A DNA stretch of 64,000 bases from Berberis thunbergii (Eukaryota > Streptophyta > Magnoliopsida > Ranunculales > Berberidaceae), in NCBI GenBank assembly GCA_003290165.1, contig QNQO01006982.1:1-64000 (forward strand), in the 5' to 3' direction. Numbering within the stretch: position 1 is the stretch's first letter; every line of letters begins with the position of its first letter. The position numbers and the translations under genes were made by a program. The notes below the pieces were generated by a model. It had not been told where the DNA came from and ran no database searches. It worked only from the letters and a program-made list of their open reading frames with translations. Below, piece after piece: positions 48,301 to 60,300 of the stretch.

Positions 48301-51300
48301 CAATTGATCATGCAGTTTGTCTGCCAGAAGAAAATCCAGTAATTAATTCTAACAGTAAAGAAGAACATGCTATTACCTATCAACATACTTCTGACTGTAA
48401 ACTCATTTTACCGGGATGCTCGAGCTTTAGCACACATACAACAGAGAGTTCAAAGACACTGGCAGCAGAAGCCTTATTTCCTGGAATGTCTTCATCTGGG
48501 AGGGAAGAAGTTAACTATAGTATTATGGACTTGCCATCAATTGTACTTGGCTGCCTTCTTGCCTTTTAACATTAATCCATATTCTAGACTAATTATCCAA
48601 GTGACTTACTTTGTCTGTTATTGCTGCAGAATGATCCGGTTGATGTGATTTCAGATGACGATGCAAGTGTGGTTAACACTTCTGAAATTGGAGAAGGTCG
48701 AGGTTTGCCTCTCATCATTATGCACATATACTAGTGTGTCTTACCATTCTTACTAGCTTGTATTTGTAAACTTCAGGTTCCTTTGAAGGGTTGGCTTCAG
48801 ATGATAGTTCTAGTAGTTGGTTAATGGTAAGTTCTATTCCCTTCTTTTTAATTAGTCAGTAAAATGCGTTTTTGCAAGGGTTAAGCTGACCATGGATTGG
48901 GTGGGCATTTTATTGATGCTCGTAAAAGTCTAATTAAGGTCTGTCAGATTTAGAACACCAAGTGCAAATACAATTGTATTGAGTAAGATCTTGGGGACAA
49001 TCCACTATTTTTGAAATACCTAAACAGTACAAGGGAAAAACTGAAGTCATACTCTAAATAAAGGTTATTGTCAATTTTCGATTGAAATAAAAGTTCTTTT
49101 AGGCTAAGGTAACCTGGGATTCGTACAATCAGAATCTTATCCTTTTGGATAGAACTTTACAAAATTTAGTTTGATCTTGATTGGAAGGCTATGCTTAGTA
49201 TTGTGATGCTAAGGGTAAACTAATACCTTGTGAGAGTGAATTTTGAACAATTCGTAACTCCACAATCCGAAATCTCAAGATTCAAATGAAAATGACAGTA
49301 CATCAGAAGTTCAAACATCCTAGAACACACAAAAGAGAGTTTAGTGTGGGAAGATGGGCTTTTCTCAATGAACAACGAGTTCTACTCTGACCTTAGTCGT
49401 TATCAGAGCGTGAAGTGCAAGTGAGAGTGGGAGCGTGAGAGCACTTTACTTCAAATTTTGTTAATGTTCAGAGTGCTTACGATATATTTAAAAGAATAAT
49501 CGAAATAAACTGAACAAGAATTGAAATAACGGAATAATTTGAAATAAAAACTATAAAATAAACATAAATAACTAATAAACAAAATAAATTTTATTTCATT
49601 GAAAACAAAATTACAATGATCAATCTGCGCTTGTATTTATAACTAACATAACTTCTAAAATAAACCCTAAACCTGATCGGAAAAAATGTCCTAATAATAC
49701 TAGAATTCTTAATATGCCTAAAATATTATTATTGCTAGTATTACTACTATCCTAATTAAATCAACCTCCCCGGGTTGAAGAAGCTCGTCCTCGAGCTTGA
49801 AGCCAAGGAAGTCATATTTGCACAAACAACAATAGAATGTAAAGTGTCCAAGCATAAGTCGACCTCTAACCTTATCTTTGTAAGTGTTTTGAGCACAAAT
49901 AAATAATTTCAAATTGAGCCACCAAATACAAATTCCAAGAAGATTCCACGGCTCAAAGGATATCCAATTCAAATTTAAAATCTGTGCGCAAATTTCTAAA
50001 AATGGGATTCAAATTGTCCCAAATTGGATCCAAAAACGTGTCCGGCGGTGTCACGGGTGCTGTGATCTGGCGGGAATAGCCTGATCAGAAACAACAACAG
50101 TTAGTGGCAGTAACGACGAGTTTAGGGGGTGGAAATAGCCAAGGGAACCTAGGGACTTAATTTAAATATTGTTGCCATGGACTAAATTGAAAGTAGGAGG
50201 GACTTGTATGAAAAAAAGGTCTTTCTCTTTACTAACAGAAACATAGAGGGGAATTTCGGGAGGTCGATCGACTGAAGGTGGGACTTCGATGGAGGGAGGA
50301 CTGTTTTGTTGAAGGTGGTTGCGATGGAGGAAATGGGGGTTGCGAAGTTTGTCCGATCGAGGTGGGGTTTTGCGCTGGAACTTGGGGTGTGGCTGTTGAT
50401 CGATGGAGAATGGGGGGTTTGCGATGGAGGGAAGCGAGTAGAAGGGAGGGGGTTGGGGGGTTCAATTGACCTGTGAAGTTTGTGGGCTGCGAACGAAATG
50501 TGTGTAATTGATTGGCAAGGTCGATCGATCTGTGGAAGATCTGAATATAATCAGTAGAATAGGGATGGTGGCCATGGAAGGCGATCATTGTGGCGGGGGA
50601 GGGTGGAGGTGGTGACGAAGGAGAAAGCTAGAGGAACTGAATGGACTGGTGAACGCCAAACGAATGAGACAAGAGGTGTGGGTGGCTTCGAGGGAGGGCA
50701 AGAGGTGGCTAGGAGGTTGGGGAAGAGGCTGCGATGTGATGGAGTTGTGGAGGGGGGTGACTGATTTGTGACACTTGGTGAGGACAAAGTGATGAGGGCT
50801 GTGATTGACATTGGATATTTTGTGATCAATCATTTGAGAGTTTCGATCGAGATGGGGAGCTGGGACTGATGCTGTTGCTAGAAAGGCGACAAAAAGATGG
50901 AGCATGCGATTGGTGCGGTGATGATACCCTAGGAAGTGGCAACACCAGTGGCGAGAATTAGGTATGCAAATCCTCGCCTCACCAAGTAATTCTTCACTAT
51001 CTTCTTTTGTATCTGTTTGTGTTTTTCCTTGGTGTTGATTCTGTCGGATTGAGGCGCTCCTGCGGCGCTGGGTGTGAGCTCCTGCGGCGCTGTCGTTGTC
51101 GATAGCGTTGCTTGGGTCTGTCCCTCTAGCCTTTGTGTTACCTGATAGATCATCACTTTCATCTCCTGTAGTATAGCCTTTACTAACTATAATTTTGTTT
51201 ATTCAATCATCTTTCTTTGTTTTTTTTCCAAATCAAACGAACAAGAATTGTTTGATTCTGATACCAGTTGATAGATTTAAAATAACAATAATTGAAATAA

Positions 51301-54300
51301 ACTGAAGAAGAATTAAAATAATGATATTCGAAATAACAACGATAAAATAAACAAAAATAACTAATAAGCAAAATAACTTGTATTTCATCAAAAATCAAAT
51401 TAGAATGTTCAACCTGTGCTCGTATTTTTAACTAACCAAGCTTCTAAAACAAACCCTAAACATAATAGGAAACAATGTTCCGATAATACTAGAATTCTTG
51501 ATATGCCCAAAATATTATTATTACTAGTAATATACTATCCTAATTATATCTTTCTATATATGCAATGTACTTTTATAATTTTATTCTAATATATTTAAAA
51601 ATATTAACTTGAGTTTCACCAATTTTATTTTAATAATATAATCATTAAAGTTACTTATCAAGTAATACTTATTTAATATGTAACAACATGCATAAGATAA
51701 ATAGTTAAGACTTATAAAAGCATTTGAACAATGGAAATTTAAAACCTATTGTGGACGTGAAACATTTTTAGCAATATACTTAAAAATATAATAATCATAT
51801 AATAATCATGAACCATAAAAAGGAGGTTCGAGAATAATCAACACCAAATTGTCATAACTGGATCTAAGATTTTGAGAGCAAGATTTGGTAGACGAGAGAG
51901 TGGGGATTTGAGAAGAATTTACCCCAAAGTGCTGGAGCAAGGTTTGAGAGCACATCTCCACTGAGAGAAGGTTTATGTGACTAAGACTTGGTTTATGTGA
52001 CTAAGACTCCGACTCTTTAATTTAACTTTCATTTTGACTCTGACGTGGTCGCAAACGCGGTCGTGGTATCCTCTCATTGGTACTGAAATACACATTTTGA
52101 GAGAGTTAAATTAGAAAGTCATAATAAAGTTTTTCACTAAAGGAATGCCATTTAGTGTAGCTCTACCTGATACCCAATGCAATGGACTATGAAATTCAAA
52201 CAAAGCTTACGATCAAGATTGACCTTCATCAAATACCTTACTGTTTCTTTCAAGCTGTTGCACAAATGAAATTTTTTATAATATTTCATTTTTACAGTGG
52301 GCTCATACTGCTAAGGTCACTGAGAAACTGGATATAGAAGATTTTATGTTTTCTTGGGAAAACCTTGTTAAGATACACTAATTGATCTTCTCTTATTTGT
52401 GACTCTTCGTTCATCAATAGCGATTTTGTTATGTTTTATCTTGCCTGGTTATATATATATATATATTTATAAATTTTATAAAAGTGATTAATGATTTGTT
52501 CAGTGTCGTTAAGGCGATCGCCTAGGCACGCCTCAATGTGAGGCAATGCGGTGCAGTGAAATGAGGCGTCCGCCTTAGACCACCTCGCTCTGCCTCACTA
52601 CCTCAACCGCCTCGCCCCGCCTCAGCCCAAGAACTGGTTGTAGCCAGCCCAATTGCAACCCATTTGCAGTCTAATTGCTGCAAAAAAAGGTTGCAATCCA
52701 CTCTATAATAAGGCTTTATGTTTTTTGGTGTAATATTTGATCAATTTGATAAAACAATATAAAACGTTTAAGTTTTGATAAATTTGTCACACTTTTTATA
52801 TTATTTTTTGGAAAAAATTACCATGTTTTGATCAATATGTGATCAACATCAATCTTGATTTTTCATAGCTTAGTTCGATGATTTTTATGCTCTTGTAATA
52901 CTAATAGTGATTATACTTGTGGATTTTTACCAATAATTTCTTCTAGCAAATGTTCAATATTCTCAAGTTCCTATTCTTTCAAGATTATTGATTTTTAACG
53001 ATTTAGTGGATGTTTGCAAGTTACTTGACACTTGTGTAGTGCATCTTTTCGCTATGCTATGTAACTTTATTATATTTTCATTTTGATTTTAGGTAGTTGT
53101 GTCACTTTTTGTACATATTTGGTTATGATATTTATCAAAATGATGATGTATACTACTATGCTGATATGTTTCAATTTATTAAAAAAATCTTTAAAATTAT
53201 TTTGATTCTAGGTAGTTGTGTCACTTTTTGTATATATTGGTTTACGATACTTGTCAAAATGATGATGTATAATACTATGCTAATATGTTTCAATTTATTG
53301 TAAAAAAATCTTTAAAAAAAGTTACACGCGTTGCGTTTTCAAGCTTGTCCGCCTCACCTCCGCCTCAACGTCTTAACTACAATGGATTTCATAAGAATAA
53401 GAATCAATATTCAACACAGATTATACTTTCGAAAGAAAATCTAATTTAGAAGCTGAAGAAATTCCATAGGATGAAGAGGGTTCTGTATTTGCAATTAGGG
53501 ATGGAAACAGGGTAGGGCATATTTGCGCTCTCATCCCCAGCCTGGCAAGTTTTGGCACCCCATAGTCACCATGATCCTCGGAAGATTTCATAAGGGGATC
53601 CAACCCTGTCCGATAAACAAACAAGAAGGGGATCTAACCCCGTCCCATAAACAAACAAGAATTCCTGCCACACTCTGTGTAAGCTCCGGGTTAAAATTTA
53701 TTTATTTTCTTAATAGAATGCATACAAGGCATTATTACAGGCCTAATATTTAGGCATAAGAAGGCTCATGTAGGTCCATACCTAAGCAGGCCCATGGAAT
53801 TTAGCTAATATTAGAAGGAGCTGTCCATGTTCAGTTTTCAAGACTGATGGTGGGGTTTCACAACTTATCTGGGAGATGTGGGACCAAACTCTTTCAAAGA
53901 GAGATTGTAGTTGTGTGGATCTCGAGCTAGTAAATGGACGGTTAGAGATTAAGGTAAAATATAGCAATTTTTAGTCCCACATGTACTGAAAGAGTAGCAA
54001 TACTTTTACTTTGTTATAAGTTAGTGCTGCTCACCATGTTGCGAACATGGATTGCTGAATGGGCTGTTGACTCTCTGAAAGGGCTGAGTGGCTGAAATTA
54101 ATATATTTTCTGGGATTTGGATGTACCTGAGAAACACCTTATCCCCGGCTGTGGCTTGGAAGCTGATTTGGCTTTTGCCTCTCTCTCCATCTCCGCTCCA
54201 AAACCCATTTATTTACCCCTTTTTTCGGGGGAGGGGGGTACTCGGATATCTAGGGGTAGTTGCCATCCCTATTTGCAAAAATGTTTTCATATGCTATTTA

Positions 54301-57300
54301 AGAAGGAAGGTTTAGTCATTGGACATCATGTTTATTTTTGTTTATGGTTTGAGGATGTTCACTATACCTCTCGCGAGTGCAAATAAAAATTTGACTTTGT
54401 TTTCTTATGTAGAGCACTGTTGTTGTGGCAACTATATAGCATACTAATCAAAGCAGCTCCCTTGGAAAAGGCTCACAAGATTTTGATGTAGAAATTCAGG
54501 ACTCTTAGTAACTCTGTGATTCAATAAAAAGAGGTAGTGGCAACTCTGATTGATTCGGTAAAAGCACCGGTTCCATTTAGTGGAGCTACTCTTCCATTTC
54601 ATGGAAAATCAATAAAATGTACATTATAGGAAATTTGTAGCATCTTTGTTAAGTACTTTGCATTTATTCCATCTGACATTGAAAAACCAAAAACTTTCTA
54701 AGCTGGTTCTGATACCTTAGCTATTGGCAAAAAGAAAACCCAACAGGCTCATACCTTCCTGGCCATGGCTTTGTTACCAATTATAGGTTTATGCATTTTA
54801 ATAGAAAGACGCTAAGGATGCTAAAGTATAAAACATAAGAAGCAATAAATTCAAAAGCAAGAATGTTTAAAGATAAAGTGCGTCACGTGGAACCGACATA
54901 GATCCTCATTTTACGTATCTGAAAGCAACTCCCACAATTCTATGTTTGACTTTTTTGTAGCAGCGCAAGCCCCTTCTCATTCTCGCATTTTTGCATGCAT
55001 TTATTGTTGTCTTGCTGATCAAAAAAGGAAAAAAAAAAACTTGTTGCGACCTTCAACCTTGTGCTACTTCTACCAATCCTATAACAGTATGAGGTGCAAA
55101 ACATGCTTATCAAGGGATGAGTTACACTACCTCCTTATCTTGGTAGTGAAATGGATGTGTTCGATCTATATACTATTTGGCATCTGCACGTAGCCGAGAA
55201 TTATTCTGTTTGCATAATGAAGTTTATTCAACTTGCATCCTCAATGAGCAGTAAAGAATGCAAATGTCAAAAGGTTCTTCTTTTGCTGGAAAAAGACGCC
55301 TGCACCACAATTTCCCTCTATTTTACTCTCGCCAGAGTAGCTGTCTTATTGTACAATTCAGTATACCTTGACTGTGAAGTTGATTTCTGTGAGGATACAA
55401 TTTTTATTTATGTTGCTTATTATTCATCTGTTTTTGGGGTTCTGAGGTGGGTGTATTTCTATTCTGAACCTGTCTGACTGGGTGATTCATCTGGGCAAAC
55501 AGTTGTTATAGTTGACCACCAAGGATGTAGATATTTGGTTGTCATGATCAATAAACAGGAGAAAACGATGAGTGGTGCTTCAGATTTTTGTTTCTGTCAT
55601 TGGATTGCATTCCATAATTATTATATTATCTGTTGTTCCACATTTTAGTCATGCTTCTCTTTCTAAAGATGCTTGCCGTTCTCATTATTCTATTGTTGTC
55701 ATGCAACAAAATATTGTTTTTGACGTGACTGGTGTTTGGTAAAATTGGCAGGAAAAGTCACCTGCGGGTATTGCTGTTACCCCTGATTATCTTCTTTATG
55801 GGGACAAATACTCGACAGAATCTTCACTAACATTTTGTAGTAGTGGGATTAAGCTTTATGGGATCAATTCAAATGGAAGCAAGGAACCATTTAGCAAAGA
55901 ATGGGTTGTTGATGAGGTCAATGGTATTGTGTCTCAGTGGTATGAAAGGGTGGGTTCCGGCCCTCTTGGAAGTTATTTTTTTTCACCGTGCTGTATGGAA
56001 TTGCAACCAATTCTTCTTTATATGTGGCTTCTTCAGGTTGAGACAGCTCTAGTTAAGCTATCTATACTGCCAAATGTTGATGAAGCAGCTGAAAGTTCAG
56101 ATAGACATTCAGGTTTGTCTTTTCTGGTATCCTTGCTCACTTTTTGTTCTGCACCATTGTTTTGTTAGTTGGCCTCTTTGATATTTAGAAGTCACCCATC
56201 ATGGTCACAAAAAATTCATTCATCATAAGATTCCTAGCATATACTTTCAGTTATTGATATCTATATTTCACCTGCATTCAAATGTTCCAGTTCGATCAAA
56301 ACAAAACAGGTACAGAAGTGATGTTTCTAGGTTTATTTATTTATTTTTTCAAATGTGATAAACACCTCTAAGAGCTTCCATAGAAAATTCTCAAACACAA
56401 GCAAAATCTTATAGAAAAAGGTTCCTATTGTTTTGTTGATGGTTTTTCCATTTAAATCTTTGTGCTTTTAATTGGTTTTCTTGTCAATTTCCTTCTCTTT
56501 GATCTTTTCTAAGCTAAGTAACTAAATCCAAGCTTCTGCATCACGCAGCACAACTGAAGTATATGCTATGTATTGATTCAAACTCAAGCAAAATGTTACA
56601 ATAAAAGATTCTAAACTCTATCCAACTCAAGGAGGCATGGCAAATAAACGTAGAGGCATAACAAATAAACAAATACAAGGAACTTTGATCTTGCTATTTA
56701 GAACAAGTCATCAGGTGTCTCTCGTGTAAATTGGATCAGTCCAGCTGCTCTTCCTGGCCTCTACTATGAAGCTTTGATAACTTTTCACTCCTTCGACAGT
56801 GTTTAACTAACACAAACCTTATTTGATGCTTTTTGACGTAGTTTCATGACTAGGATTTTTTTCTATGTAAATACATTGCACATTTGAATCCATTGCTAAA
56901 ACCTGATTCAGATGTAGAAAAATATAAGTTAGTGTGTAGCATGGGGATACATTTATATTCGGTTGAATTGTGTATGTTCCTGGGTGCTTGGATGGATACA
57001 TTATCATTGTTCTGTAATGTGACACTTTAAGTATAAACTTAGAATTGCTATTGTCCATAAAAAGATTTAAATCCTTAGAAAAGTTCGCACATTCTTAAAT
57101 TTATCTTTATCATCATTACAGTAATGTTAATTTTTTCCTTGTTTTTGTTTAAAATGCGTAATTTTTTGAAAGAAAATGCAAATTATTGATCAAATACCTT
57201 TGAAATTTTTTTTCTTTCCTTATTGCAGTTGTATGTATGGTTGGGGGTTAACTGTAAGGTGGCGCCCCCTCTCTTTCTTCCTGTATATAATGGCATCTTG

Positions 57301-60300
57301 TTGAATATAATATTGCACCCTTATTTTGCAGATACAAAAGTACAAAAAAAAGATTCCTTTTGTCAGTATGAAAATTTGGGTGTGTTTTGTTTTTTATTTC
57401 ATGGAAAACCACAAAAATGGTGGAGATAAGAGAGAAAATGAGAAAAGTATTTGTCCCACGATTTTGAAGATAGCCATGTTTCTTGAGTTTTCCATGGAAA
57501 ACTATTCTTTGCTCGTCATAGAAAGTTTTGTCCATGTTTTGAGAAAGGATATGTTGTGTAGGGGTGGGCACGGTCCAGATCGGTTCCAATTTTGGAGGAA
57601 TCTAACTCGAACCGTTTAAAATTAACGGATTCGGTCCGGTCCGGATCCCCTCATTTTGAATATTGGAATCAAACCTAACTCGAACCGTTTGGAACGGTTC
57701 GGTCCCTACGGTTCCAAACGGTTTCTACTAAAAAATGCATCAATTTCTAGTTAGAAGTTGCTAGAATGATTACTGTTTTTATACTAAATCCAACCAAGAA
57801 CACCAAAACAACCCAACTATCTACAATAGTTAAAAAGCTACAAACAGATACAAACAGAGTAAAGTAAATAACTCAATTAGATACATACATCAATAGTTGA
57901 AAAAGCTACACAGATACATCAAAGCAACCACAGAATGATTACTGTGTTGGTTTCTTCTAGTGACTTTGATTCAATCAGAGGAAGAGCAACAATGTTGCAG
58001 TAACAATTTGGATTCAAACAGGGAATGAACAATTAGAAGAAAAGGGATTCTATTGGAAACGAAAAAGAAAATTACAACTAAAGCTCAGTCTGGACTTACA
58101 AGACATCTTCTTTAAGGGTTACCTCAACTTCCTCTACACCAGAGTCCCCCTTCATACCCAAAATGAAATAAAGGCTCTAAGTTGTGTTGTTACCTTGCCA
58201 ATGGCACGAAACAAAGAAGTATTGAAAGAAGCTGCACTGGTAATGACTCGAGGAAAGCTTGTAGCACTAGGGACCAAACTAGATAAATGGGTACTCAGAC
58301 CAACGTAAGAGACTTCATGTAAAGCCTCAGACCACCATTCGTAACCTGGAATTCCAAGTCTATCCACAGTTACATTTTTATTTACAAGAATCCAAATTTT
58401 CTCAATCAATGTCAATCTCTGAACCAAATCACTCACTCTAGAACCAATTTCAAATGAAATATCGCAGAAGCCAAATTTACCCTATGCGGGGTTCTTTCCA
58501 ATGTCGCAAAAAAAAAACAGGAGATTGGCCTGAAACATCATTTGGAATAAGAAGAGCAAGAAACAGAGCAAGAAGAGGAACAGAGGAGAGCATGAAAACA
58601 GAGCATAATGATAGCAATCTTCGACAGATCCCTTCGACATATCTCTTCTCGCTGATTTCTTATTCTCTGCTGATCTTCGACAGATCCCTTCGACAGATCT
58701 CTTCTTCGACAGAGAGAGGAGAGGAGAGGAGAGGGAGATCTCCTTCTCGAGACAGAGAGCAGAGAGAGGAGAGGGAGATCTCGCTGATCTCTTCTCGCTG
58801 ATCTCTTCTTCTTTGCTGATCTTCGACAGATCCCTTCGACACATCTCTTCTTCGACAGAGAGAGGAGAGGAGAGGGAGATCTCCTTCTCGAGACAGAGAG
58901 CAGAGAGAGGAGAGGGAGATCTTCCCCTTCTCGAGACAGAGACAGTGACAAAGAGAGGAGAGACAGAGAGGAGAGTTTAGCTGTTTAGGTTTAGGTTTTG
59001 GTTTATGTTTAGGGTTTTATAGTAAATGGGATTTGAAACGGTCCGGACGGGTCCAACCCGGACCGTTTCGTTTTTAAAATTAGGAACTGGGACCGGACCG
59101 TTTTATAACGGATCCGGACCGATCCGGACCGTATCTAAAAACTTATAATTTAAATCCGGACCGTTTAGAGGAAAACGGTCCGGTTCGAGTTGAATTCGCG
59201 GATCGTCGACCCGTTTGCCCACCCCTAATGTTGTGTGAGGTCACATATTTTTTTCTCGCTCTCTCGCTTTTCTCATCTTGTCCATGATGTCTCCACTATT
59301 TTATATTTACCATAAAAAAAAAAATCAAACTTATTTAAGCGGGTTCTTTTAGCAACATTAGTATTTTAGCAATATTATTATTAGTAGTTGGGCCTATTTA
59401 GCAACATCCCGTAATAGTTATGGGCCTTATGGCATTGGTTTCCAATTAGGTTTAGGGATTGTTTCTTGTCATAAAACTTAGTTTAATTATAAAAGGGTCT
59501 AGGTTGTTCATTGTTAATTGTTTGATTGAATAAAAATAATTTATTTATTTATTTGTCTTTCATTTATTAACTTTCATCGTCAATTTATTTCAATTTCTTC
59601 TGTATTTTTGATTCCCGTTTATTTTTAATTCTATCATTATATCATAGACACACCCTAACTCTACATTAATTTGGATCCATTGTTCTTTGAGTGGACTTTC
59701 AGAATAGAAATGAATAATTTCAACTCATCTTAAACACTAAATAAGTTAGTCATCTTTAATCATTATCTTTTTGATATTTTGTTCATAAAATGAAGAAATC
59801 TTTATTCATTATCTTTTTGATATTTTGTTCCTTAAAATGAAGAAATAAAAGCTTGTTGAGATTTTGCTGCCCTGTATAATGTATAATTTCTAATGGATGA
59901 CATCAAGTGACCCACCTATGATTTGTAAACCGTGTCTATGTTTGTATTTCTTATATTTCTTTCTTTATTGTTGATATTCTAATGTTCTGTTTGTAATATA
60001 TTTTCAGAAGTAATGGAGTTGAAATTTTCAGTTTGTGATCCGTCCTGGTTTGAAACTCAGGAAAGAATCATGTTAATTGATGCCAGATATAGAGCTGTGT
60101 GGAGAGAATTGCTAAAGTGAGTTTGTTTGGTTTACCTCCTGATGGAACATCTGATTATTTTGAAAAAGTTACAAGGTTTCTTTTGATTTTTCTAATGTAC
60201 TAGTTACTTGATATCTACATATTTTAAAAATGTGAGCTGGATATCAGTGATATCATATCACACTAAGGTGCCTTGAAGGAGGATTTTGTTGCTCTTTTCA

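Larger units (their letters stand above)
49480..51551 (-). mobile_element. Short non-autonomous LTR retrotransposon, antisense in intron 4
   Basis: Direct repeats of ~284 bp: 49480-49763 and 51269-51551. On the minus strand the 5' LTR (51551-51269) ends TCTATCA and is followed by the primer-binding site TGGTATCAGA (51266-51257). Before the 3' LTR lies a purine tract CCCGGGGAGGT and a [15 protein letters not shown] peptide that resembles the tail of gypsy pol. The 1.5-kb interior has no RT, protease or integrase; the frames at 50929-51162, 50585-50905 and 50232-50588 match no domain I know. Target duplication not clear. Confidence 0.8.
57559..59227. mobile_element. Pack-type hAT-like element carrying a beta-xylosidase exon
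   Basis: 1669 bp with inverted ends TAGGGGTGGGCA / TGCCCACCCCTA, subterminal GGTCCGGACCG-type repeats, and a perfect 8-bp duplication ATGTTGTG (57551-57558, 59228-59235). No transposase. The interior carries a GH3 beta-xylosidase fragment (58194-58478, minus) and a GA-rich tandem repeat (58680-58950). In SUMO protease intron 7. Confidence 0.9.

Noticed and set aside
50232..51162. Frames of 77-118 residues in the antisense LTR element
   Set aside because: No gag, protease, RT or integrase motif; composition-driven Ser/Pro/Thr content.
58482..58951. Arg/Ser-rich frames on both strands
   Set aside because: They arise from GA/CT-rich tandem repeats inside the hAT-like element and change meaning in every frame.
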